Source: Actinoallomurus sp963850195
Lineage (GTDB): Bacteria > Actinomycetota > Actinomycetes > Streptosporangiales > Streptosporangiaceae
DNA: 64,000 nt
Assembly: GCA_963850195.1 (NCBI GenBank)
Contig: CAWKKD010000001.1
Coordinates: 62,001 to 126,000, forward strand
Direction of reading: 5' to 3'
Of the stretch, positions 54,648 through 63,028 are shown piece by piece; the first letter of the stretch is position 1, and every line of letters begins with the position of its first letter. A program made the position numbers and the translations under genes. The notes beneath the pieces were generated by a model that was given only the letters and a program-made list of their open reading frames with translations, was not told where the DNA came from and ran no database searches.

Positions 54648-55756
54648 GCGCCGTGGCAGAGCGCGGTGTCGACGGCGGTCGCCATGTCATCGTCCTGGGC
54701 CTCGGAGCCGGGGTCGAGCGTGGCCATCACGACCGCCTGCCGTCCGTCGGTGGTGGCGCCGCCGGCGACCTCGAACCCGATGATGTCGCCGCCGTGGCCC
54801 CAGTAGACACCGCCGCACGACAGCGGCGTGGACACCAGGCCCAGCCCGTACCCCTGGCCGGAGTCGCCGCCGGTCGGCCGGGTGGTCATCATGGCGCGCA
54901 GCTCGGCCGGGTGCAGCAGCCTGCCGTGCAGGAGCGCGTCGTAGAAGCGGTTCAGGTCGGACCCGGTGGAGATCATTCCGCCCGCCGAGTTCGCGATCGA
55001 CGGGTTGATCCGGGTCCGTTCGAGGAGGTCCGGCGTGGACGGATCCAGCCGGGCGTACCCGTGCGGGTGCGGGCCGGGGATGTCCGGGTCGTCGACCGGG
55101 ACGTACGTCCCGGTCAGGCCGAGTGGCCGGATGATCCGGTTCTCGATCTCCTCGCCGTACGTCCGGCCGGTGACCTTCTCGATGAGCAGCCCCGCGACGA
55201 GGTAGTTCGTGCTCGAGTACGAATATGAGGTACCGGGTGGGAAGAGCGACGGGCTGTCCAGCGCGAGCTTGAGCATGGCGCCGCGGTCCCAGTGCCGGAG
55301 CGGATGGGCGATGGCGTCGCGCAGGTCGATGAGGTCGGTCACGTCCGGCAGGCCACTGGTGTGCTGGAGGAGTTCGCGCACGGTGATCTGCCGGCCGTCG
55401 CCGCCCTTGCCGCGCACCACGCCCGGCAGGTATCGGTCCACGGGGGCGTCGAGCGCGACGCGGTGTTCGCCGACGAGTTGCAGGACGACCGTGGCGACGA
55501 ACGTCTTGGTCTTGCTGCCGATGCGGAACCTGCTGTCGGCCGGCACGGGCGCGGTCGTGCCGACGGCGGCGACGCCGCTCGTGAGCACCGTCGTGCGCCC
55601 GTGCCCGTCGCCGATCGCCGCCAACGCGCCGGGCACGTGGTCCACGGTGGTCAGCCGGTCCAGCGCCCGCTGGACGGGCGCCGCGTGTGAGGGGGCCGAC
55701 ACCAGTGTCGCGGCCAGGGCGAGCACGCTGCCCAGCGTTCGTGCGGATCCCAACAT
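54641..55756 (-). CDS. Secreted serine hydrolase (D-Ala-D-Ala carboxypeptidase/class C beta-lactamase family)
   Basis: A 371-aa protein with a cleavable signal peptide (TLGSVLALAATLVSAPSHA). Active-site motifs: SKTK with Ser81, YSSTNYL (the YxN element) and WGHGGDIIGF (HGG in place of KTG). LLQHTSGLPD is also characteristic. It resembles the Streptomyces R61 DD-peptidase and related esterases; whether it acts on peptidoglycan, beta-lactams or esters cannot be decided. Confidence 0.9.
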   Translation of the reverse strand: MLGSARTLGSVLALAATLVSAPSHAAPVQRALDRLTTVDHVPGALAAIGDGHGRTTVLTSGVAAVGTTAPVPADSRFRIGSKTKTFVATVVLQLVGEHRVALDAPVDRYLPGVVRGKGGDGRQITVRELLQHTSGLPDVTDLIDLRDAIAHPLRHWDRGAMLKLALDSPSLFPPGTSYSYSSTNYLVAGLLIEKVTGRTYGEEIENRIIRPLGLTGTYVPVDDPDIPGPHPHGYARLDPSTPDLLERTRINPSIANSAGGMISTGSDLNRFYDALLHGRLLHPAELRAMMTTRPTGGDSGQGYGLGLVSTPLSCGGVYWGHGGDIIGFEVAGGATTDGRQAVVMATLDPGSEAQDDDMATAVDTALCHGAQ

Positions 55757-55855
55757 CCACTGCCTCCTTCGAAGATCCAGGAGGCTTCACGCTATGGAGC
55801 GGACCGTGTCGCCCGCGTCACCCGCGAGAGTCGACCGGCGCGTACCCCTGAGGTA

Positions 55856-56413
55856 TCACGGGTCCATCACCGTGAGGACGAACCGGACGTCGGACTCGCC
55901 GTCGTTGGCGTACGAGTGGGGCCGGTCGCCGTGGAAGACCACGGCGTCGCCCGCCGACACCTCGATGCGCTTGCCGTCGACGGACAGGCCGAGCACGCCC
56001 GACTCGACGGTGATGATCTCGCGGGTGCCGGGGGTGTGCGGCTCGCTGTCGCGGCACTCGCCAGGGCACAGCCGCCAGCGCCAAAGCTCGATCGAGGGAC
56101 GGGGATCGCTACCGGCCAGCAGGGTGCCGCTGCCGCCCGACGGCCCGTTCCACAACACGACGTGACGGGCGGAGGGGAACAGCTGGATCGGCGGGTCCTC
56201 CTCCACCTGCACGAGGCGGGTCAGCGCCACGCCGAGGGCCTCGGAGACGCGGATGAGCGTGCCGAGGTTGGGGTTGCCGCGCGCCTGCTCGAGCGCGACC
56301 AGCACGCCCTTGCTGACCCCGGCCCGCGCGGCGAGCTGGTCAAGGCTCCAGCCGTGCGCGGCGCGCAGGGAGCGTACGGTGCGGGCGACCGCGTCGCCGA
56401 CCTTGTCCGTCAA
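55856..56413 (-). CDS. XRE-family regulator with C-terminal cupin domain
   Basis: A 185-aa regulator: helix-turn-helix at about 14-68 (RAAHGWSLDQLAARAGVSKG and LEQARGNPNLGTLIRVSEAL) and a cupin ligand domain (EIITVESGVLGLSVDGKR and SAGDAVVFHGDRPHSYAN). Such proteins repress or activate neighbouring metabolic or export genes on binding a small molecule. It is divergent from the B3/B4-EamA pair, 79 bp away, and probably regulates them. Confidence 0.93.
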   Translation of the reverse strand: MTDKVGDAVARTVRSLRAAHGWSLDQLAARAGVSKGVLVALEQARGNPNLGTLIRVSEALGVALTRLVQVEEDPPIQLFPSARHVVLWNGPSGGSGTLLAGSDPRPSIELWRWRLCPGECRDSEPHTPGTREIITVESGVLGLSVDGKRIEVSAGDAVVFHGDRPHSYANDGESDVRFVLTVMDP

Positions 56414-56426
56414 GGTTCACACCCCT

Positions 56427-56438
56427 AAATGGTCATTT
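56427..56438. promoter_or_regulatory. Possible operator between XRE-cupin and B3/B4 genes
   Basis: AAATGGTCATTT, an AAAT-N4-ATTT inverted repeat, is the only AT-rich symmetric element in the 79-bp divergent gap. The assignment to the XRE-cupin protein is by position alone. Confidence 0.35.
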
Positions 56439-56492
56439 GATTGCACTCCACGGTACGCTAATCCGACCGACCGGGAACCAGGGGAGACCCCG

Positions 56493-57134
56493 ATGCTTGA
56501 GGAGATCGTCGTCGACGATGCGGTGTACGCGCTGCGTCCCGACTTCGCGGTGCTGCTGATGACGGCCGAGGGACTGGCGAACGGCGCGCCCGACGGCGCG
56601 TACATCACGGAGGCCATGCCGGAGCCGGGCACGCACGTCGACGCGTGGCGCGAGGCGTACCGCGGGTTCGGCGTGAACCCCAAGCGCGCCCGGCCGTCCG
56701 TCGACGCCCTGCTCCGGCGCCCCGAGCTGCCCGCGATCAACCGCGTCGTGGACGCCTACAACGCGGTGAGCGTCGGCCACGAGCTGCCGATCGGCGGCGA
56801 GGACCTCGACGCGTACGAGGGGCACGCCCGGCTGGTCCGCGCGACCGGCGACGAGTCGTTCGCGACGGTCAAGAACGGTGAGCCGATCGTCGAGCACCCC
56901 GAGCCGGGCGAGGTCGTGTGGCGCGACGACGCCGGCGTCACCTGCCGCCGCTGGAACTGGCGGCAGTGCACCCGCACCCTCATCACCGAGCAGACCAAGA
57001 ACGCCCTGTTCCTCCTGGAACGGCTGGAGCCGTACTCCTTGGACCGGCTGGCCTCGGCCGGTGAGCGGCTGGCCGCCATGCTGGAGGAGATCTCGCCGGG
57101 TGTCGTGATCAGCACGCGCATCGTCACGTCATGA
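56493..57134 (+). CDS. B3/B4 (tRNA-binding-like) domain protein
   Basis: A 213-aa stand-alone B3/B4 domain, as found in the phenylalanyl-tRNA synthetase beta subunit: FGVNPKRARPSVDALLRR, then INRVVDAYNAVSVGHELPIGGEDLDAY and VTCRRWNWRQCTRTLITEQT. Function of the free domain is uncertain (proposed editing or ligand binding). ACCAGGGGAG precedes the ATG. The exporter gene overlaps its stop by four bases. Confidence 0.88.
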   Translation: MLEEIVVDDAVYALRPDFAVLLMTAEGLANGAPDGAYITEAMPEPGTHVDAWREAYRGFGVNPKRARPSVDALLRRPELPAINRVVDAYNAVSVGHELPIGGEDLDAYEGHARLVRATGDESFATVKNGEPIVEHPEPGEVVWRDDAGVTCRRWNWRQCTRTLITEQTKNALFLLERLEPYSLDRLASAGERLAAMLEEISPGVVISTRIVTS

Positions 57135-57967
57135 TCATCGCTTTCGCGCTGTGCTCCGCGATCGTGTTCGGCGCCGCCGACTTCTGCGGCGGTGCCGCGT
57201 CGCGGCGGCGTGACTCGATGGCGGTCCTGCTGGTGAGTCTGCCCGCCGGGCTCGTGCTCCTGCTGGGTGTCGTGGCGGTCGTCGGCGGCCCCCTGCACGC
57301 GGGCGCGGCCGGCTGGGGTGCCGCCTCCGGAGTCGCCGGCGGCGGCGGGCTGCTCGTCTTCTACCGCGCGCTGGCCCACGGCCCGATGAGCGTCGTCGCG
57401 CCGGTGTCCGGGCTGATGGCCGCGCTGGTCCCGGCCGTCGTCGGGGTGGCGCGCGGCGACCGGCTCACCACGGAGACGCTCGTCGGCGTGGTGCTCTGCC
57501 TGGTCGCGATCTGCCTGGTCAGCGTGGAGAAGACGGACGGCCCGATGCGGCTCGGCGACGGGCCCGTGCTCGCGGTGATCGCCGGGACGTGCTTCGGAGC
57601 GTTCTTCGTCCTCGTGCACCTGGGCGACGACGGCACCCTGTGGCCGCTGACGATCTCGAAGTTCGCCGGGCTGCTGGTCGTGGCCGTCGTCGCGCTCGCG
57701 CTGCGCCGGAGCCCGGCTGCCCTGCTGCGCGACCGCGTGACGATCGGCATCGCGGTCCTGGCCGGCGCGCTCGACATGGTCGGCAACGGCCTGTACGTGT
57801 TCGCCGCACGCGCCGGGATGCTCAGCGTCGCCGGCGTCCTCAGCTCTCTCTACCCGGCCAGCACCGTGCTGCTCGCCCGGATCGTGTACGGCGAGCGGCT
57901 GAGGCCGATCCAGCGCCTCGGCCTGGTCATCGCCGTGGCCGGAGTCGGCCTCGTCACGACGGGCTGA
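57131..57967 (+). CDS. EamA/DMT family transporter
   Basis: A 278-aa membrane protein with about ten helices in two repeats. Features: IVFGAADFCGGAASRRRDS at the start, YRALAHGPMSVVAPVSGLMA in the first half, and LYPASTVLLARIVYGERLRPIQRLGL in the second. It probably exports a metabolite, perhaps the ligand sensed by the divergent XRE-cupin regulator. ATGA overlap couples it to the B3/B4 gene. Confidence 0.9.
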   Translation: MIIAFALCSAIVFGAADFCGGAASRRRDSMAVLLVSLPAGLVLLLGVVAVVGGPLHAGAAGWGAASGVAGGGGLLVFYRALAHGPMSVVAPVSGLMAALVPAVVGVARGDRLTTETLVGVVLCLVAICLVSVEKTDGPMRLGDGPVLAVIAGTCFGAFFVLVHLGDDGTLWPLTISKFAGLLVVAVVALALRRSPAALLRDRVTIGIAVLAGALDMVGNGLYVFAARAGMLSVAGVLSSLYPASTVLLARIVYGERLRPIQRLGLVIAVAGVGLVTTG

Positions 57968-57980
57968 TCGGGCCCGGAAC

Positions 57981-58022
57981 GAACGAACCGGCGCCCCCCT
58001 CGCGGGGAGCGCCGGCTCGTTC
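57981..58022. terminator. Bidirectional terminator
   Basis: A 14-bp stem with one mismatch (GAACGAACCGGCGC / GCGCCGGCTCGTTC) with further CCCC/GGGG pairing inside. It lies between the converging EamA and XRE-TPR genes. Confidence 0.8.
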
Positions 58023-58049
58023 AAGACGTGGCCGCGTGACCGGATCAGG

Positions 58050-59381
58050 TCAGCGGGTACCCAGGTCCACGACGATGTCGGAGTGCTGCGGGCTCGACCG
58101 GAGCCCGGCGGACTCCAGTGCCCTGCGGTAGGCGTCCATCATCGCCTCGGAGTCGCCCGCGGTGCCGAACAGGTCGCCCAGCTCCCGCCAGACCCGCGCG
58201 GTCGCCCGCGAGGTCGGCAGGCCGGCCAGCTCGTCGCGGGTGGCCCGCAGGGCGGCCAGCGCCCCATCGCGCGACCCGGTCGCCACCAGCGCCTGGGCCA
58301 GCATGAGCCGGGCCCGGATGGTCGTGACGGAGGTCTCCGGCTGTGCCGCCAGGTCGGTGAGCACGCGCTCCGCGACGGACACGGCCGCGGCCGGCTCGCC
58401 GAGCAGCACCTTGGAGCGGGCCATCTCGATCAGGCATTCGGCGGAGTCAGTGCCGGTCAGGACCGGCTCTGCCTCCTGGAGGAGCGTCAGCGCCTTGCCC
58501 GCCGAGACCGGCGACGCGTCCGCGGGCAGGAAGGTACGGGCCGAGGTCACCTGGAGGCGCGCACGCGCCTTGGCCAGGTCACCGCCGACGTGCAGCGCCA
58601 GCGCCTGCTCGGCCAGGTAGAGTGCCTCGCCGGCCTCGCCCTCGGCGAGGGCCTGGCGGCTGGCGTCCACGTAGGCCGAGACGGTGATCGCGCGGTCGGG
58701 CTCGCTGGCGTCGAGAAGGCCTTCGGCCAGCTCGCGGGCCTGCGTGGCGTCACCGCGGTCAAGGTAGGTGGCGATCAGGGTACGGCCGACCTCGGCGGCG
58801 TCCTCGCCGCTGAGCAGGCCGAGCTCGGTGAGGCGGTTCAGCGCCGTCTCGCCCAGCGCGATGGTGCGGCCGAGGTCGCCGGCGGCGCGGTAACAACGGG
58901 CGAGAACGACGATCACGGGCAGCCAGCCGGCGCGGGCACGGTCGCGACCGGCCTCTTCGCGCAGCTCCTCGAGGGCCTTGATGGCCTCCTCGCCGCGGCC
59001 GAGCGTCTCCAGAGCCTTCGCGCGGCCCCAGCGGGCGCGCTTCATCAGCTCGGGGTCGTTGTCGACGGCCTCGAGGATCTCAGTGAACCAGTCAAGGGCC
59101 TGACGTGCGTCTCCGCCGAGCAGGGCGAGCTCCGCGTGACGCGCGCGCACCTGGAGGTGCAGGCGCTCCTCGGGCTCGATCCCTTCGGAGAGGTATTCCG
59201 GCAGGCAGCCCAACCGGCTCGCCAACAACCGTACGACCGCTGGAGTCGGGGTTCGCTTGCCCGACTCGATCAATGAGATGTAACTGTCGGACAACTCGGT
59301 CCCGGCCAGCTGTGCCTGAGAGAGGTGCTTACTCAGACGCAGGTTGCGGACCCGCTCACCGACGCTTCCTTGACCCGGCAT
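58050..59381 (-). CDS. XRE-family regulator with TPR-like repeats
   Basis: A 443-aa protein: N-terminal helix-turn-helix (VRNLRLSKHLSQAQLAG and SDSYISLIESGKRTPTPAV) followed by ~350 residues of Ala/Leu-rich helical repeats (for example ARWGRAKALETLGRGEEAIK and ARCYRAAGDLGRTIALGETA), TPR-like. Regulators of this kind often respond to a peptide or protein partner bound by the repeats. A structured inverted repeat lies 33 bases before its start. Confidence 0.9.
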   Translation of the reverse strand: MPGQGSVGERVRNLRLSKHLSQAQLAGTELSDSYISLIESGKRTPTPAVVRLLASRLGCLPEYLSEGIEPEERLHLQVRARHAELALLGGDARQALDWFTEILEAVDNDPELMKRARWGRAKALETLGRGEEAIKALEELREEAGRDRARAGWLPVIVVLARCYRAAGDLGRTIALGETALNRLTELGLLSGEDAAEVGRTLIATYLDRGDATQARELAEGLLDASEPDRAITVSAYVDASRQALAEGEAGEALYLAEQALALHVGGDLAKARARLQVTSARTFLPADASPVSAGKALTLLQEAEPVLTGTDSAECLIEMARSKVLLGEPAAAVSVAERVLTDLAAQPETSVTTIRARLMLAQALVATGSRDGALAALRATRDELAGLPTSRATARVWRELGDLFGTAGDSEAMMDAYRRALESAGLRSSPQHSDIVVDLGTR

Positions 59382-59413
59382 CTCGACTCACTTACCGAAG
59401 GACTTCACGCGGA

Positions 59414-59468
59414 TTGGGTTACGCCTTGTTTGCGGGGTGCACTACCCCACACAAGGAGAGTAACCCAA
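59414..59468 (-). promoter_or_regulatory. Nested inverted repeat upstream of the XRE-TPR gene
   Basis: Outer arms TTGGGTTAC (59414-59422) and GTAACCCAA (59460-59468) pair perfectly; inside, CCTTGT pairs with ACAAGG and GGGGT with ACCCC around GCACT. It may be an operator for the XRE-TPR protein or a structured leader. It does not look like a terminator. Confidence 0.6.
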
Positions 59469-59516
59469 ACAACCTGGACAAGGTGTAGGAGTCTTGGTCA
59501 AGTTATTTGGTTCGGG

Positions 59517-60044
59517 TCAATCGTCGCTGTCGTCCTTGTTGGGGAAGATCATGCTGCAGACCTCGAGGTACAACTGTTCAGGATACGGGAGGAACGGCAC
59601 GACCCGGAAGGCCTGATCTTGGCCGGCCGACTCCAGGACGAACTCGCCGTAACCCAGCATCCGACCGCTGACCGAACGCCGGAAGCTCATGTCCGTGACC
59701 TTGGCCAAGGGCATCATCGCGACCTTGCGCGTCAGGAGCCCGGTGGTCAGGAGCATGCGTTGGTTGGTGATCACGAAGTAGTCCACGGACCACGTCGCGA
59801 CCTTCCACACGAACCACGCCAGCAGGATGAGCCACGCCCACCAGATCCAGCTGACGACGGCGCCGCCTTGGTCGGCGATGACGTTGCTGAGGATGCCGGC
59901 GACGACGAGCCCGCCGAGGACGAAGCCGATCGGGGTCATGAGGACGGCGGGGTGCCGTCGCACCGTGATCACCTGCTGCTCGTGCGGCAGGAGATAGCGG
60001 TGGATCGATGCCGGCGCGGAGTCGCCGGGCGTCACGAGCCTCAT
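59517..60044 (-). CDS. PH domain-containing membrane protein
   Basis: A 175-aa protein with an N-terminal cytoplasmic stretch, two hydrophobic helices (PIGFVLGGLVVAGILSNVI and WIWWAWLILLAWFVWKV) and a bacterial PH domain (DYFVITNQRMLLTTGLLTRK, then MMPLAKVTDMSFRRSVSGRMLGYG-type core). The function is unknown. The ATG shares one base with the stop of the small membrane gene upstream (TGATG), indicating coupling. Confidence 0.85.
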   Translation of the reverse strand: MRLVTPGDSAPASIHRYLLPHEQQVITVRRHPAVLMTPIGFVLGGLVVAGILSNVIADQGGAVVSWIWWAWLILLAWFVWKVATWSVDYFVITNQRMLLTTGLLTRKVAMMPLAKVTDMSFRRSVSGRMLGYGEFVLESAGQDQAFRVVPFLPYPEQLYLEVCSMIFPNKDDSDD

Positions 60045-60193
60045 CAGAGAGCGTCCACGAAACGGGAGAGCGAGTCGCCCGCCGACGCGAGACTGCTGGC
60101 CGCGGTGTGCACGATGCCTGCCGCGCCCGCGGGAGACTTGAGCAGATAAAAGATCACAAAGGCCGTGATCGCCCAAGTGAGGTACTTCTTCAA
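60044..60193 (-). CDS. Small single-pass membrane protein (49 aa)
   Basis: From TTG at 60193, with GGGAGG ten bases upstream, the frame encodes (M)KKYLTWAITAFVIFYLLKS followed by PAGAAGIVHTAASSLASAGD and SLSRFVDAL. One hydrophobic helix follows two Lys; the rest is amphipathic. The frame exactly bridges to the PH-domain gene with a TGATG overlap, which strongly supports it. I recognise no named family; a partner role for the PH protein is inference. Confidence 0.75.
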   Translation of the reverse strand: MKKYLTWAITAFVIFYLLKSPAGAAGIVHTAASSLASAGDSLSRFVDAL

Positions 60194-60302
60194 GGGAACC
60201 GTGCCTCCCGAAGCCTGACCCACTGACCCAACTTAGTTGTACACCAAGCGTTGAAGGACCTGCAAAGAAACACGCAAGGGTCCTTGGTCAGGGGCGCCCG
60301 GC

Positions 60303-60515
60303 TCAGCCGCCGCCGTGCCCCTCGGCGGCGGCCAGCGCGAGTACTTCGAGATGCTTGCGCGCGATGCGTTCGACGAGCTCCGGCGATGCTTCGCCGATCA
60401 CCTCTTCGGCGCTGTGCCGCGCCGCCTCAACGCATCGGATGACCATTTCGGCGGGATGAACCTTGCCGAAGTCCTTCGCCAAGTTCTCCGTTACCGCCTC
60501 GTATGTCCAGGCCAT
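60303..60515 (-). CDS. Small helical protein (three-helix bundle type)
   Basis: A 70-aa protein, MAWTYEAVTENLAKDFGKVH, then a Cys-containing helix (RCVEAARHSAEEVIG) and a third helix (ELVERIARKHLEVLALA). It resembles small actinobacterial three-helix-bundle proteins of unknown function. The ATG at 60515 is chosen because CAGGGGACGTC precedes it; an upstream start would add ten residues. Confidence 0.65.
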   Translation of the reverse strand: MAWTYEAVTENLAKDFGKVHPAEMVIRCVEAARHSAEEVIGEASPELVERIARKHLEVLALAAAEGHGGG

Positions 60516-60638
60516 GACGTCCCCTGCTCGCCGAGCGAGCAGCACCTGCGTACCCGCTTGATCACAATCCGTAGCGAGCTACTACCCGTAGTCTTCGGAT
60601 CTTGAACGCGGAGTCGGGGATCGGGACTGGTCACACGC

Positions 60639-61277
60639 CTACACGACGCCGTACAGCCGGTCCCCCGCGTCGCCGAGACCGGGCACGATGAAGCCGTTCC
60701 CGTTGAGCCGGTCGTCGACCGCGGCGGTGACCACGCGTACCGGCACGGGGCACTCGGCGAGCGTGCGCTCCATGTGCGCGATGCCCTCCGGCGCGGCCAG
60801 CAGGCAGATCGCCGTCACGTCGTCCGCGCCGCGCTCCATCAGGAGCTGGATCGCGGCCGCGAGGGTGCCGCCGGTCGCGAGCATCGGGTCGAGGACGTAC
60901 ACCTGACGGCCCGACAGGTCGTCGGGAAGTCGCGTCGCGTACGTCGTCGCCTTCAGCGTGCCCTCGTCGCGCACCATGCCGAGGAAGCCGACCTCCGCGG
61001 TCGGCAGCAACCGCGTCATGCCGTCGAGCATGCCCAGTCCGGCGCGCAGGATCGGCACCACGAGCGGCTGCGGCCGGGTGAGGCGCACGCCCTCGGACGG
61101 CCCGACCGGTGTGGTAACCGTCACATCGGCGACCCGTACGTCGCGTGTGGCCTCGTACGCCAGAAGGGTCACGAGCTCATCGGCAAGGCGGCGGAATGTG
61201 GGGGAGTCGGTGGTCTCGTCCCGCAAGGTCGTCAGCTTGTGTGCGACGAGGGGATGTTCGACGACGAGGGTTCTCAT
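60639..61277 (-). CDS. upp: Uracil phosphoribosyltransferase
   Basis: A 212-aa UPRT that salvages uracil to UMP with PRPP. TLVVEHPLVAHKLTTLRDE at the start, VVPILRAGLGMLDGMTRLLP, the PRPP loop VYVLDPMLATGGTLAAAI and the C-terminal uracil site NGNGFIVPGLGDAGDRLYG are diagnostic. The ATG at 61277 begins the conserved domain. Confidence 0.96.
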   Translation of the reverse strand: MRTLVVEHPLVAHKLTTLRDETTDSPTFRRLADELVTLLAYEATRDVRVADVTVTTPVGPSEGVRLTRPQPLVVPILRAGLGMLDGMTRLLPTAEVGFLGMVRDEGTLKATTYATRLPDDLSGRQVYVLDPMLATGGTLAAAIQLLMERGADDVTAICLLAAPEGIAHMERTLAECPVPVRVVTAAVDDRLNGNGFIVPGLGDAGDRLYGVV

Positions 61278-61329
61278 ATCGGAAGACGGTAGCCGAATGG
61301 ATATCTGAGCATGGGGAACGTACCGGGGC

Positions 61330-61500
61330 ATGGACCAAGGGATGAGTCCGGAGGAGGTGCGCGATCGGCTGCGCCGACGCGCGATCTTCCTCCGGGAACT
61401 GGCCGAGGCCCGCGAGCTCCGCGAACGAGTGAGTCCCCGAAGATCCCGCCGCGAACGCATCCGGGCGACACTGCGCATGCGCACGTTCCGAGCGAACTGA
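61330..61500 (+). CDS. Small basic hypothetical protein (56 aa)
   Basis: The frame reads MDQGMSPEEVRDRLRRRAIF, continues LRELAEARELRERVSPRRSR, and ends in RMRTFRAN. Arg/Glu-rich and helical; coding-like codon use and a position directly upstream of the TadA-associated genes support it, but the ribosome binding site is weak. ATG 61342 is an alternative start. No family is recognised. Confidence 0.5.
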   Translation: MDQGMSPEEVRDRLRRRAIFLRELAEARELRERVSPRRSRRERIRATLRMRTFRAN

Positions 61501-61583
61501 GGGTCACGTTTCCCCGTGCCGTGCGTGTTCCACCGCCGTATCTGTCAGGATGCCCGAGCAGGACGCGCGCTGGTGGGGTGAAG

Positions 61584-62060
61584 ATGACGCAATTGGACAC
61601 GGCGGATTTCGCTGTCGTGGTCTCCCGCGAGGACGACGCCTGGGAAGTAGAACAGCTTCCCATCGCGTTGACCCAGGATCTCGCGGGGCTGATCCATGCC
61701 CTGCGCCAGCAGCCCAGCATGGCGGGCACGATCGGACTCGCCGCGGTGGGAGACGACTTCTTCGTCGCGCTGCGGGTGCGTTCGGACGAGGTGATGGTCT
61801 TCCTCTCCGACGTGACGGCGTCCGTCGACTGGCCCCTCGCCGGGCAGGTCGTCGACTTCCTCGAGCTGGACATCCCCGATGACGAGGACCTCGACCAGGT
61901 GCTGCCGGCCGGAGATATGTCGATCTTCGCGGACCTCGGCCTGGACGAGATGGAGCTCGGCGCCCTCTCCGGCGACCTCGACCTCTATCCCGACGAGATG
62001 CTGGCGAGCATCGCCTCGCGGCTCGGATTCGGCCCCGCGTTCGATCGGGCGATCGAATGA
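61584..62060 (+). CDS. tRNA adenosine deaminase-associated protein (first copy)
   Basis: A 158-aa acidic protein: FAVVVSREDDAWEVEQLP, then DDFFVALRVRSDEVMVFLSDVT and DLDLYPDEMLASIASRLGFG. This matches the actinobacterial family encoded next to tadA (TIGR03941 as I recall it), whose role is unknown; the name reflects the genomic link only. The ATG at 61584 is chosen; a GTG two codons upstream is possible. Confidence 0.8.
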   Translation: MTQLDTADFAVVVSREDDAWEVEQLPIALTQDLAGLIHALRQQPSMAGTIGLAAVGDDFFVALRVRSDEVMVFLSDVTASVDWPLAGQVVDFLELDIPDDEDLDQVLPAGDMSIFADLGLDEMELGALSGDLDLYPDEMLASIASRLGFGPAFDRAIE

Positions 62061-62087
62061 TCGGCGTCTTCAGGGAAGAATAGAAAC

Positions 62088-62540
62088 GTGTCGTACTTCT
62101 CCGTCGCCTTCGCGCGCACTGACGCCGGCTGGATAGGGACCGAGGCCGACCTCACCGAGGCGGCCGGCATCGACGACCTCACCGACATCATGCGGGAGAC
62201 CGCGGTCGAGACGTCCGGTGACATGGTCGTGCTTCTCCTCGAACAGGAGGACGAGTGGTTCGCCGTCGTCCGCCTCGACGACGGCGAGGATGCCCAGATC
62301 TTCCTCTCCGATCCCCGTGCCTCCCAGACCAGTGATCTGGCACAGATGCTCGGCGACCAGATCGGTAAGACCGAGGACGCCCGTGACCACGAGCCCGTCG
62401 GTGACGCGGCGCTCCTCGCCGACCTCGGGACAACACCCGCGCGCCTCACCGACCTCGGCGAGCGCGCGCTCCCCGGTGACGCGCTGGGAGTCATCGCCGA
62501 GCACGCCGGGTTCGCCGAGGAGTACGACCGGCTCCGGTAA
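62088..62540 (+). CDS. tRNA adenosine deaminase-associated protein (second copy)
   Basis: A 150-aa paralogue of the preceding protein: SYFSVAFARTDAGWIGTEAD, then DEWFAVVRLDDGEDAQIFLS and LPGDALGVIAEHAGFAEEYD. The shared layout (N-terminal strand pair, W-FAxxR core, D-x-FLSD, closing AExxGF) shows tandem duplication with strong divergence. The start is GTG. Its stop overlaps the tadA ATG by one base (TAATG), so it is translated together with tadA. Confidence 0.82.
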   Translation: MSYFSVAFARTDAGWIGTEADLTEAAGIDDLTDIMRETAVETSGDMVVLLLEQEDEWFAVVRLDDGEDAQIFLSDPRASQTSDLAQMLGDQIGKTEDARDHEPVGDAALLADLGTTPARLTDLGERALPGDALGVIAEHAGFAEEYDRLR

Positions 62541-63007
62541 TGAGAGAGCCGGCCATGGAAGCCGCGATGAGAGCGGCGATCGCGGAGGCGCGGCGCGCGG
62601 GCGACGACGTCCCCGTCGGCGCCGTCGTCCTCGACCGGACCGGCCAGATCGTCGGCGCCGGCCGCAACGAGCGCGAGCGTACGGGCGATCCGACGGCTCA
62701 CGCGGAGATCGTGGCGATCCGTGAGGCCGCCGCGCGCCTCGGCGAGTGGCGCCTGACCGGGTGTTCTCTCGTCGTCACCCTGGAGCCGTGCACGATGTGC
62801 GCCGGAGCCGCCGTGCTGGCCCGGCTCGAACGCGTCGTCTTCGGGGCGTTCGACCCGAAGGCGGGCGCGGCCGGATCCCTGTGGGACGTCGTACGGGACC
62901 GGCGGCTCAACCACCGGCCCGAAGTCGTCGCCGGCGTGCTCGCCGAGGAGTGCGGGGCCCTGCTCACCGAATTCTTCGCCGACCGCAGAGACTCAAGCGG
63001 TGCCTGA
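62540..63007 (+). CDS. tadA: tRNA-specific adenosine deaminase (A34 to I)
   Basis: A 155-aa zinc deaminase making inosine at the wobble position of tRNA-Arg(ACG). Zinc motifs: TAHAEIVAI (His, catalytic Glu) and LEPCTMCAGA (two Cys). GAFDPKAGAAGSLWDVV and NHRPEVVAGVLAEEC are typical. It overlaps the stop of the associated-protein gene. Confidence 0.94.
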   Translation: MREPAMEAAMRAAIAEARRAGDDVPVGAVVLDRTGQIVGAGRNERERTGDPTAHAEIVAIREAAARLGEWRLTGCSLVVTLEPCTMCAGAAVLARLERVVFGAFDPKAGAAGSLWDVVRDRRLNHRPEVVAGVLAEECGALLTEFFADRRDSSGA

Positions 63008-63028
63008 CTTCCGGTAGGCTCCCGTCTT

